Positions 1 to 5,723 of a stretch of 8,087 nt of DNA are shown here, piece after piece. The position numbers and the translations under genes were made by a program. Positions within the stretch are counted from its first letter, which is position 1. Each line of letters begins with the position of its first letter. Origin of the DNA: Vulcanimicrobiota bacterium (GTDB lineage Bacteria; Vulcanimicrobiota; Vulcanimicrobiia; Vulcanimicrobiales; Vulcanimicrobiaceae); contig JASHTE010000248.1 of NCBI GenBank assembly GCA_030040695.1, forward strand, positions 1 through 8,087. Direction: 5' to 3'. The notes beneath the pieces are model-generated. The model was not told the DNA's origin and made no database searches. It was given only the letters and a program-made list of their open reading frames with translations.

Positions 1-460
1 CGCCGTTCGACGCCGCCGGCGATGCAACGGGTGGCGAAGCCGGCGCGGCGGCCGGGCGCGGCATCGTACCGTAGTCGGGAACGCTTCCCGCTGCGACCTT
101 CGCCTTGTAGTCGTCGATCGCGATCTTGAGCGCTTCGAGGGTGCGGCCGGGATAGTCGCGCTTCTTCTCGGGATAGCCGCCGAGCGCGTCCATTACCTCT
201 TGTTCGCTGATCGCTTCAGCCTCTTCGAGCGTCTTGCCGCGCGCCATCTCGGTGACGAGACTGCACGTTGCGGTGCCGAAGCCGCAGCCGGTTGTAAAAT
301 ACGTGATGTCTTCGATAATCGCGCCGGGCCCAATCTTCAGAAAGACGTTGTACATGTCGCCGCAGGAGTCGCTAAAGTACTCGCCACTCGCCGTAGGATT
401 CTCCATCGTGCGGAATCCCGGACGCTCCTCGACCAACCGCTGAAACTTCGCAAAATCCAC
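1..460 (-). CDS. U-type Fe-S scaffold-like protein (IscU/NifU N-domain), 3' end outside window
   Basis: The 153 visible residues match the IscU/NifU N-terminal fold: an N-terminal helix, an SGEYFSDSCGD segment (Cys33, Asp35), a TTGCGFGTATCSL segment (Cys59, Cys66), then the GKTLEEA and ALGGYPEKK landmarks. U-type proteins bind or transfer nascent Fe-S clusters or sulfur through three Cys plus an Asp. Here the third Cys, expected after the LGGxP landmark, is replaced (RDYPGRTLEAL), so canonical cluster ligation looks impaired. A Pro/Ala-rich tail starts near residue 134 and continues past the window edge, so a C-terminal extra domain is possible. The GTG start at 458-460 is chosen because GAGGAG (469-474) lies 8 nt upstream and the similarity begins there. 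It follows the SufR-like gene by 15 nt, so the two are probably co-transcribed. Family is confident; function as a true scaffold is uncertain. Confidence 0.85.
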   Translation of the reverse strand, partial: MDFAKFQRLVEERPGFRTMENPTASGEYFSDSCGDMYNVFLKIGPGAIIEDITYFTTGCGFGTATCSLVTEMARGKTLEEAEAISEQEVMDALGGYPEKKRDYPGRTLEALKIAIDDYKAKVAAGSVPDYGTMPRPAAAPASPPVASPAASNG

Positions 461-468
461 GCTAGGTG

Positions 469-474
469 CTCCTC
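469..474 (-). promoter_or_regulatory. Shine-Dalgarno site for the U-type scaffold gene
   Basis: GAGGAG on the minus strand, 8 nt before a GTG codon and ending 1 nt from the stop codon of the upstream regulator. It decides the GTG start, since no ATG is available nearby. Confidence 0.7.
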
Positions 475-475
475 A

Positions 476-1120
476 TCATGCGGACTTCGCCGCCGCTCCC
501 GTGATCTCGAACCGGCATTCTTTGCCGCCGGTTGCGAGCGACTCCGTCTGCCGGAGTTCGCCGCCGATCGTCTCATCGATCATGTGGTGTACGACGTGGC
601 ACATCTGCGGATGCTCCTTCGCTACCTCCGAGTACGGGCAGTTGTGTTCGTGGAGCGCAAAGCCGCCGTCGATGAGACTGTACTCCGCCACGACACCATC
701 GCGCCGGAGCAGCTCCGTCAGCTGTGCCACACGCTCCTCCGCGCCCTGCGCCGTCACCGCGCGTTTCGCGCGGGAGACCGCGCGCTTGGAGATACCTTCA
801 AAGATCTCGCCGATCGCCGATTCGCCGAAGCGCGCGCGAACCTCGCGCAAGACCGAGCCGAGAAGGCGATCGTAACGCTGCGGGAAGAGCGCGTCCGCAT
901 CTCTCGTGAGCGAGAACTCGAGCGTCGGCTTCGTCGGCCCGCGCCGAACGGCGTGCTCTATGACGAGCCCATCGCGCTCGAGCACGACGAGTTGCTGCCG
1001 GACGGCATTGGGCGAGAGACCGAACGCTCGAGCGAGGTCGGCGGCCGAGGCGGTGCCGCGGCGCCGAAGCTCCGCCACGATGCGCCCACGGGTCGTTTTG
1101 AAGAAGCGGTCCCCCTGCAT
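476..1120 (-). CDS. sufR: SufR-like winged-helix transcriptional repressor with Fe-S cluster Cys set
   Basis: A 214-residue regulator. Residues about 8-55 form a winged helix-turn-helix (TTRGRIVAELRRRG, then LARAFGLSPNAVRQQLVVLERDGLV), followed by the SufR-type linker with a LFPQRYD motif (79-84). The C-terminal part carries Cys161, Cys174 and Cys202 with spacing CX12C and CX27C, in the region where SufR proteins bind a [4Fe-4S] cluster; the CX12C spacing is the one I recall for SufR. Known SufR proteins repress suf operons when cluster-loaded and release DNA when the cluster is lost to iron limitation or oxidative stress. The gene is divergent from sufC, with a shared 83-bp control region, as expected for that role. 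The ATG at 1118-1120 lacks a good Shine-Dalgarno site and sits about 10 nt from a -10 box, so the message may be nearly leaderless. Assignment to SufR rather than another DeoR/ArsR-like regulator rests on the Cys pattern and location. Confidence 0.88.
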   Translation of the reverse strand: MQGDRFFKTTRGRIVAELRRRGTASAADLARAFGLSPNAVRQQLVVLERDGLVIEHAVRRGPTKPTLEFSLTRDADALFPQRYDRLLGSVLREVRARFGESAIGEIFEGISKRAVSRAKRAVTAQGAEERVAQLTELLRRDGVVAEYSLIDGGFALHEHNCPYSEVAKEHPQMCHVVHHMIDETIGGELRQTESLATGGKECRFEITGAAAKSA

Positions 1121-1130
1121 ACCTGGCCGT

Positions 1131-1159
1131 ATCCTAGCACTCCAGCGGGAGATAGTAAA
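1131..1159 (-). promoter_or_regulatory. Candidate promoter of the sufR-scaffold operon
   Basis: On the minus strand, TTTACT (1154-1159) and TAGGAT (1131-1136) are separated by exactly 17 nt; each matches 4 of 6 bases of the sigma-70 consensus. Transcription would start about 3 nt before the regulator's ATG. The -35 box overlaps the left arm of the inverted repeat at 1157-1175, which suggests autoregulation. Confidence 0.45.
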
Positions 1160-1175
1160 GTTTATCCTTGACTTT
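1157..1175. promoter_or_regulatory. Candidate SufR operator (AAAGT-N9-ACTTT)
   Basis: An inverted repeat with perfect 5-bp arms, AAAGT (1157-1161) and ACTTT (1171-1175), and a 9-bp spacer. It covers the plus-strand -35 box and touches the minus-strand -35 box, so a bound dimer could block both divergent promoters. The arms are short, and the sequence differs from the CAAC-N6-GTTG operator I recall for cyanobacterial SufR; the assignment is by position only. Confidence 0.4.
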
Positions 1176-1196
1176 CTGGGTGCCCCTTCGTACGAT
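1168..1196 (+). promoter_or_regulatory. Candidate sufCDSU promoter, giving a leaderless message
   Basis: TTGACT (1168-1173, 5 of 6 consensus) and TACGAT (1191-1196, 4 of 6) are spaced by 17 nt. The predicted start, 7-8 nt past the -10 box, falls on G1203 or A1204. A1204 is the first base of the sufC ATG. Confidence 0.6.
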
Positions 1197-1203
1197 ACCC
1201 GAG

Positions 1204-1980
1204 ATGAGCGTTGAACTGGGCCTTTCGATTGCCGGCCTACGCTGCGAGGTCGATGGTAAGGAGATCCTCAAGTCGATCGATCTGACCGTCGAACCCGGGC
1301 GTGTGCACGCGCTCATGGGACCCAACGGCAGCGGCAAGACAACCCTCGCACTTGCCCTTGCCGGACACCCTCACTATGTCGTCACGGCGGGCAGTGCGAA
1401 GCTCGACGGAGCGAACTTGCTCTCCCTCGCCCCGGACAAGCGCGCCAAGGCCGGGCTCTTCCTCTCCTTTCAATACCCCGCGGCGATCCCGGGTGTCAAA
1501 GTCGCGAACTTTCTCTTTGCCGCGCGCCAAGCGGTGAAACCCGGCAGCGATCTGACGCCGGCAAAGTTTCGAGCGCTGCTCGTCGAGCGAATGGAGGCGC
1601 TCGGCATGGATACGTCGTTTCTCGGACGCTATCTCAACGACGGATTTTCCGGCGGCGAGAAAAAGCGCTTAGAGATGTTGCAGATGGCTGTGCTTGCGCC
1701 ACGGTATGCGATCCTCGACGAGACTGACTCTGGGCTCGATATCGACGCGCTGCGCCACATCGGTGAGACGATCGCAGCGTTGCGCTCGAGCGAAGAGGGG
1801 CGCGCGACCGGGTTGCTCGTGATCACGCACTATCCGCGCATCCTTCGTTACATCCAACCCGACGTCGTGCACGTGATGCTCGACGGCCATATCGTCAAGA
1901 CCGGCGACGTCGAGCTCGCCAACCGCATCGAGCGGGAAGGGTATGATATCGTCCGCGCTGAGAGCGGAGCCGTTGCTTAG
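1204..1980 (+). CDS. sufC: Fe-S cluster assembly ATPase SufC
   Basis: SufC is the soluble ABC-type ATPase of the SufBCD cluster-assembly complex; its ATP-driven dimerisation opens the SufB/SufD interface for cluster building. The 258-residue protein has every ABC landmark in order: Walker A GPNGSGKTT (39-47), Q-loop in LSFQYP (Gln90), signature FSGGEKKR (148-155), Walker B with the SufC-typical AILDETDSGLD (169-179), and the H-loop His in ITHY (His209). Length is normal for the family. The ATG at 1204 is preferred over an in-frame TTG at 1168 because homology begins with MSVELGLSIAGL, because TTG 1168 is itself part of the -35 box, and because the predicted transcript starts at 1203-1204. No Shine-Dalgarno site precedes it. 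It is first in a four-gene operon. Confidence 0.97.
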   Translation: MSVELGLSIAGLRCEVDGKEILKSIDLTVEPGRVHALMGPNGSGKTTLALALAGHPHYVVTAGSAKLDGANLLSLAPDKRAKAGLFLSFQYPAAIPGVKVANFLFAARQAVKPGSDLTPAKFRALLVERMEALGMDTSFLGRYLNDGFSGGEKKRLEMLQMAVLAPRYAILDETDSGLDIDALRHIGETIAALRSSEEGRATGLLVITHYPRILRYIQPDVVHVMLDGHIVKTGDVELANRIEREGYDIVRAESGAVA

Positions 1981-3112
1981 CCGCGCGCCTTCGGCGCCGT
2001 TCACGCGCCTGCTGCCCTTTGCCGACGAATACTTCACGCTCGAAGCGCGCACCGCTGCGCTGCAACGATTCTTCGACGTGCCCTCGGGACGAGAGCGCCC
2101 AGGCCGCTACTGGCGGGTCAACCTCGATGCAATCGATATCGACGATCTTCAGCTCGATCCGGAAAACGGTAGCGTGGAGGTCAAGTCCAGCGACGCGCGC
2201 GTCCGCGTCGGGGAGCCTCCGGACTGCCTCGGCATCAGCGCGGCGGCCCAATCGAAGTTCGGCGCACTGGCCATGGCCTTCGCTCATCGGTACGCGTTCG
2301 TCAGCATTCCGAGCGGCATCGACGTCGAGGATCCGATCGTCATTACGTACCGCGTAGGAGAAGGCGCGCTCTTCCCCTACACCTGCGTTCACGTGGAGCG
2401 CGGCGCTCGCGCGACGATCGTCGAGCGTGTCGAAGGTGCCGCCGCCTTCGTCGCCGGCATCGTCGAGGTCGTGACGGGAGAAGGCAGCGAGGCACGCTTT
2501 TCGGCCCTCCAAGTGCTCGACGATGACTCGCGCTTCTTCAACACGCTCGCCGCTTTGCCGGGGAAGGACGCGAGCCTCGAGCTTCTCACCGCCGATCTCG
2601 GCGCAGAGCTCACCGTCGGAGAGATCGACGTGAGCCTCCTCGGAGAGGGCGCCGACGCACAAATCGTGAGCCTCTTCTTCCCGAGCGGCCGGCAGCACGT
2701 CGATCTTCGCTCGACCGTGGATCACCGTGTCGGCGGCGCGCGATCGCAGACGACCGTCAGATCGGCGGCAAACGAGCGCGGGCAGGGCCGATATGTCGGG
2801 AACATTCGCATCGCGCCGGATGCGCAGAAGTCCGATGCTTCGCTCCGTGACGACGCGCTGCTGCTCTCGCCGAACGCACATATCGACTCGGTCCCCGCAC
2901 TCGAGATCGCTGCAAACGACGTGAAAGCCTATCATGGTGCTACGGTTGGCGCGCTCGATGCCGAGATGCTCTTCTATATGACGACGCGCGGCATCGACCG
3001 CGAGCATGCGGAACGCATGGTCACGCTGGGCTTCTTCGAGCCCGCGATCGACCGCTTTCCGGCGCACCTCCGCGAAGAGCTCCGCGAAAGGCTTGCGGTA
3101 AGGGCGCGATGA
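1943..3112 (+). CDS. sufD: Fe-S cluster assembly protein SufD
   Basis: SufD pairs with SufB in the SufBC2D scaffold and helps cluster formation and iron entry. The 389-residue protein has the SufB/SufD beta-helix core (about 115-310) and the family's C-terminal block: HIDSVPALEI (313-322), DVKAYHGATVG (326-336), AEMLFYMTTRGI (340-351). His331 in the HGATVG motif corresponds to the functionally important SufD His. The length, the short N-terminal region and only two Cys (95, 148) favour SufD over SufB. The ATG at 1943 has a GGAAGG-like site just upstream but overlaps sufC by 38 nt; a TTG at 1973 (8-nt overlap, GGAG upstream) is an alternative start. Its end overlaps sufS by ATGA. No sufB accompanies it in the window. 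Confidence 0.93.
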   Translation: MISSALRAEPLLSRAPSAPFTRLLPFADEYFTLEARTAALQRFFDVPSGRERPGRYWRVNLDAIDIDDLQLDPENGSVEVKSSDARVRVGEPPDCLGISAAAQSKFGALAMAFAHRYAFVSIPSGIDVEDPIVITYRVGEGALFPYTCVHVERGARATIVERVEGAAAFVAGIVEVVTGEGSEARFSALQVLDDDSRFFNTLAALPGKDASLELLTADLGAELTVGEIDVSLLGEGADAQIVSLFFPSGRQHVDLRSTVDHRVGGARSQTTVRSAANERGQGRYVGNIRIAPDAQKSDASLRDDALLLSPNAHIDSVPALEIAANDVKAYHGATVGALDAEMLFYMTTRGIDREHAERMVTLGFFEPAIDRFPAHLREELRERLAVRAR

Positions 3113-4353
3113 TCCACGTTCGCGAGCGCACAGCGCAGGAGATCCGGGCCGACTTTCCGATCTTCGCGCGCCCGACCGGACGCGGTAAGCCCCTCGTCTA
3201 TCTCGATTCGGCCGCAACGTCGCAGAAGCCACAGAGCGTGATCGATGCGCTCGACACGTACTACCGGGAGTACAACGCAAACATCCATCGCGGCGTCTAC
3301 GAGATCGCTGCGCGCGCGACCGAAGCATTCGAGGCGGCACGCGCACGGGTCGCGCGTTTCATCAACTGTGCGCCCGGCGAGCTTATCTGGACGCGCAATA
3401 CGACCGAGGCGATCAACCTCGTCGCCTATGCTTGGGGGAACGCAAACGTCCGCGCCGGCGACGTCATCCTTTTGACGGAGCTCGAGCACCATTCGAACCT
3501 CGTTCCATGGCAGCTGCTCGCACAACGCACCGGCGCGGTGCTACGCTTCATCCCGATCGACGAACGGGGCGTGCTCGTTCTCGATGGCCTGGACCGCCTG
3601 CTCGACGGTTGCACGATTCTTTCGATCGCGCACGTCGGCAATACGCTCGGCACGATCCAGCCGCTCGACCGGATCATTCCCCGCGCTCGTGCGGCAGGAG
3701 CCCTCGTCGTCGTGGACGGCGCGCAGGGGACACCGCATCTTCCGGTCGACGTCGCCGCACTCGATTGCGATTTCTATGCGTTCAGTGGGCACAAGATGCT
3801 CGCGCCGACCGGAGTCGGCGCACTCTACGGCAAGCGATCGCTGCTCGAGTCGATGCCGCCCTTCCTCTCCGGCGGCGACATGATCCGGACGGTCGGGTAC
3901 GAGCGCACGACCTTCAATGAGCCGCCGTGGAAGTTTGAAGCCGGTACGAGCAATATCGCCGATGCCATCGCCTTCGGCGTTGCGGTCGATTATCTCGCCG
4001 ATGTCGGACTAGGCTGGATCCGCGAGCACGAGAAGCGCATCACGCGCTACGCACTCGAACGGCTCACGGCGCTCGCGCCGCGCGGGCTCGTCGTCTACGG
4101 CCCGAGGGATCCCGAGCACATAGGCGGCGTGCTCTCCTTCAATCTCGGTGACGTTCACGCACACGACGTCGCATCGATTCTCGATACGGAAGGCGTCTGC
4201 GTTCGCGCAGGACACCATTGCACGATGCCGCTCATGGAGAAGATGGGCTGGCACGCGACGGCTCGTGCCTCGTTTTACCTCTATAACACCGAGGAGGATG
4301 TCGACACGCTCGTTTCCGCGCTCGAGAAAGCCGCGCGCATCTTCAAGCTCTAG
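3109..4353 (+). CDS. sufS: Cysteine desulfurase SufS
   Basis: A PLP-dependent enzyme that converts L-cysteine to L-alanine and leaves a persulfide on its active-site Cys for delivery to SufU. The 414-residue length is typical of class II (SufS/CsdA) desulfurases. Visible landmarks are YLDSAATSQKP near the N-terminus, NTTEAINLVA (97-106), ELEHHSNLVPW with the cofactor-stacking His (His127/128), VDGAQ (Asp203, Gln206), the PLP Lys in SGHKMLAPTGVG (Lys229), GGDMI (255-259), the catalytic Cys in RAGHHC (Cys371), and ARASFYLYNT (385-394) with the likely carboxylate-binding Arg. All catalytic residues are present. Translation begins at an ATG overlapping the sufD stop (ATGA), with AAGG about 7 nt upstream, so it is probably translationally coupled. 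Confidence 0.97.
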   Translation: MIHVRERTAQEIRADFPIFARPTGRGKPLVYLDSAATSQKPQSVIDALDTYYREYNANIHRGVYEIAARATEAFEAARARVARFINCAPGELIWTRNTTEAINLVAYAWGNANVRAGDVILLTELEHHSNLVPWQLLAQRTGAVLRFIPIDERGVLVLDGLDRLLDGCTILSIAHVGNTLGTIQPLDRIIPRARAAGALVVVDGAQGTPHLPVDVAALDCDFYAFSGHKMLAPTGVGALYGKRSLLESMPPFLSGGDMIRTVGYERTTFNEPPWKFEAGTSNIADAIAFGVAVDYLADVGLGWIREHEKRITRYALERLTALAPRGLVVYGPRDPEHIGGVLSFNLGDVHAHDVASILDTEGVCVRAGHHCTMPLMEKMGWHATARASFYLYNTEEDVDTLVSALEKAARIFKL

Positions 4354-4372
4354 CGTACGGTTGAAATAGCGA

Positions 4373-4765
4373 GTGGAAGACTTCTACCGAGACTACATCC
4401 TCGATCACTACCGCAACCCCCGCAACTTCGGCCACCTCGAGAACGCAACCGTAAGCGCCGAGGAGCTGAATCCGCTCTGCGGCGACGTTATTCGCATGGA
4501 CCTGCAGGTCGACGACGCAGGCATCGTGCGGGAGGTCCGCTTCTCCGGCAAAGGCTGTGCGATCAGCCAAGCGTCGGCGTCGATGCTCACAGAATCGGTT
4601 ATCGGGATGCCGCTCGAAGCGGTCGCCAAGCTCTCGAAAGACGTCGTGCTCGAGAATGTCGGAATCGGCATCAGCCCGACCCGGATGAAGTGCGCGATGC
4701 TCGGTTTGCGCGTCCTCAAGACCGCGGCAATCGGCAGCCTCGCCGCTTGGCCCGACGAAGAGTAA
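4373..4765 (+). CDS. sufU: SufU-type sulfur acceptor/scaffold
   Basis: SufU takes the persulfide from SufS and passes sulfur on to SufBCD. The 130-residue protein starts with the typical EDFYRDYILDHYRNPRNFG and has NPLCGD (Cys36, Asp38), GKGCAISQASASM (Cys62) and RMKCAMLGL (Cys107), giving the three Cys and the Asp of the family. Lys106 stands where IscU has His, a SufU trait, yet only 44 residues separate Cys62 and Cys107. SufU proteins of the Bacillus type, as I recall them, carry about 18-20 extra residues there, so this is a compact variant. The GTG at 4373 is the only start preserving the N-terminal motif; an upstream TTG runs into a stop. It lies 19 nt after sufS, its probable partner. 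SufU is preferred over IscU from the Lys and the operon. Confidence 0.92.
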   Translation: MEDFYRDYILDHYRNPRNFGHLENATVSAEELNPLCGDVIRMDLQVDDAGIVREVRFSGKGCAISQASASMLTESVIGMPLEAVAKLSKDVVLENVGIGISPTRMKCAMLGLRVLKTAAIGSLAAWPDEE

Positions 4766-4767
4766 AC

Positions 4768-4798
4768 CGAAGCGGCGGCAATAGGCGCCGACACTTCG
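4768..4798 (+). terminator. Candidate stem-loop terminator of the suf operon
   Basis: Directly after the sufU stop codon, CGAAGCGGCG (4768-4777) pairs with CGCCG (4786-4790) and CTTCG (4794-4798). This gives 10 base pairs interrupted by a 3-nt bulge, with an 8-nt loop. There is no U-rich tract after it, so intrinsic termination is uncertain. Confidence 0.4.
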
Positions 4799-4816
4799 TT
4801 CGCGATCGAATCTTTC

Positions 4817-4830
4817 CCAAGCTACATTGG
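4817..4830. promoter_or_regulatory. Candidate operator/-10 region of the ACT-OsmC-ArsR operon
   Basis: CCAA-N6-TTGG (4817-4830) overlaps TACATT (4823-4828), a possible -10 box matching 4 of 6 bases. No convincing -35 box was found at 17 nt. The dyad could be the binding site of the ArsR-type regulator encoded at the end of the operon. Four-base arms occur often by chance. Confidence 0.25.
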
Positions 4831-4839
4831 AAGGAAATA

Positions 4840-4846
4840 GGGAGAG
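4840..4846 (+). promoter_or_regulatory. Shine-Dalgarno site for the ACT-domain gene
   Basis: GGGAGAG ends 6 nt before the ATG at 4853. It is one of the best ribosome-binding sites in the window and contrasts with the apparently leaderless sufC. Confidence 0.65.
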
Positions 4847-4852
4847 AAAACC

Positions 4853-5260
4853 ATGCATGACGTAGAGATCGTTCTCGATGATCGGCCTGGCGCTTTGGCT
4901 GACATGGGCGAGGCGCTCGGCAGAGCCGGCATCAGCGTCGAGGGCGGCGGTGGATGGGTTATTGACGGGCGCGCAGTGATGCACTTCTTGTTCGAGGACG
5001 GCCCGGCGGCTCGCGCAGCTCTCCAAGGCGCCGGCATCGCGACGGGTAAGATGCGTAGCGTCGTTTCCGTTCGGCTACGGCAAGATCAACCGGGGCAACT
5101 CGGCGCGGTCGGACGGCGAATGGCAGAGGCAGGCGTAAACATCGACGCTGTATACAGCGACCACGACCATCGTCTCGTTCTTGTCGTTGACGATACCGCG
5201 AGAGCTTCCGCGGTCGCGGGGGCGTGGGTGACCGTACCCGCCGGCGAGACCGTACGATGA
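4853..5260 (+). CDS. Tandem ACT-domain protein
   Basis: The 135-residue protein consists of two ACT-like repeats and nothing else. The first (about 1-65) has the DDRPGAL loop (9-15) and a helix ending AGISVEG; the second (about 70-125) has DQPGQL (78-83) and AGVNIDAV. This D-x-P-G-x-L plus A-G-(I/V) pattern marks the ligand-binding loop of ACT domains, which bind amino acids or similar small molecules and act as sensors or regulators. There is no attached enzyme, so it is a free-standing ACT protein with unknown ligand. It has a strong ribosome-binding site. Its stop overlaps the ATG of the OsmC gene (ATGA), so the two are probably translated together. Fold assignment is good; the biological role is not known. 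Confidence 0.85.
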   Translation: MHDVEIVLDDRPGALADMGEALGRAGISVEGGGGWVIDGRAVMHFLFEDGPAARAALQGAGIATGKMRSVVSVRLRQDQPGQLGAVGRRMAEAGVNIDAVYSDHDHRLVLVVDDTARASAVAGAWVTVPAGETVR

Positions 5261-5721
5261 AGGATCACGAGTACCGCGTCGCGGTCACGTGGAGCGATAG
5301 CTCCGGAACCAAAGAGTATCGCACGTACACTCGCGACCACGTCATCGCTTGCAAGGGGAAGCCGCCGATAGCAGCGTCGAGCGATCCTCTCTTTCGCGGG
5401 GATGCGTCGCGCTACAATCCCGAAGAGCTCCTGGTTGCGGCCCTCTCGTCCTGCCACATGCTTTGGTATCTGCATCTCTGCGCGACCCACGGCGTCACGG
5501 TCATCTCGTACAGCGACGTCGCTGCCGGAACCGTGCATTTTGAAGCCGACGGATCCGGCCGGTTCACGCACGCGGCACTCCGTCCTCTGGTGACCATAGA
5601 CGACGCGAGCGATCCGGCTGTCGCCAAAGCATTGCACGAAGAGGCCCATGCGAAGTGCTTCATCGCGCGTTCCGCGAACTTCCCGGTCACGGTGGAGCCT
5701 GTCGTAACGGCAGAGCCATAG
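5257..5721 (+). CDS. OsmC-family peroxidase-like protein
   Basis: OsmC/Ohr proteins reduce organic hydroperoxides with two conserved Cys in the cytoplasm. The 154-residue protein fits the family length and has FRGDASRYNPEELLVAALSSC (Arg52, Glu57, Cys66), a helix with HLCATHGV, and the second Cys in EAHAKCFIARS (Cys134), followed by the family's C-terminal NFPVTVEP strand. Both active-site Cys are present, so peroxidase activity is plausible. It looks more like the general OsmC-like group than Ohr proper. An in-frame start at 5224 would add 11 residues inside the ACT gene; the ATG at 5257, overlapping the ACT stop, is preferred because the OsmC similarity begins with EYRVAVTW. The regulator gene follows 2 nt after its stop. 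Confidence 0.9.
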   Translation: MKDHEYRVAVTWSDSSGTKEYRTYTRDHVIACKGKPPIAASSDPLFRGDASRYNPEELLVAALSSCHMLWYLHLCATHGVTVISYSDVAAGTVHFEADGSGRFTHAALRPLVTIDDASDPAVAKALHEEAHAKCFIARSANFPVTVEPVVTAEP

Positions 5722-5723
5722 GA

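Noticed and set aside
200..1171. A 323-codon plus-strand open frame across the sufR-scaffold operon
   Set aside because: It is antisense to two genes with clear family motifs, has an Arg/Ala-rich composition with no recognisable domain, and arises from high-GC codon bias.
1190..1198. GTACGATAC occurring at 1190-1198 and again at 7206-7214 as a shared regulatory motif
   Set aside because: At 1190 it is explained by the -10 box; at 7206 no matching -35 box exists. Two copies of a 9-mer that contains a -10-like core are weak evidence.
1168..1203. A longer SufC starting at TTG 1168
   Set aside because: The added 12 residues match nothing in SufC, and the TTG is part of the -35 box of the best promoter.
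1943..3112. Calling the SufB/SufD-family protein SufB
   Set aside because: It is about 80 residues shorter than typical SufB and carries the SufD His in HGATVG with only two Cys.
1895..3346. A 483-codon minus-strand open frame opposite sufD and the start of sufS
   Set aside because: Despite its length it is Arg-rich, has no motifs, and lies entirely opposite genes with complete catalytic signatures.
4343..5026. A 227-codon minus-strand frame opposite sufU and the ACT gene
   Set aside because: It spans two unrelated plus-strand genes and their intergenic control region, with no family pattern.
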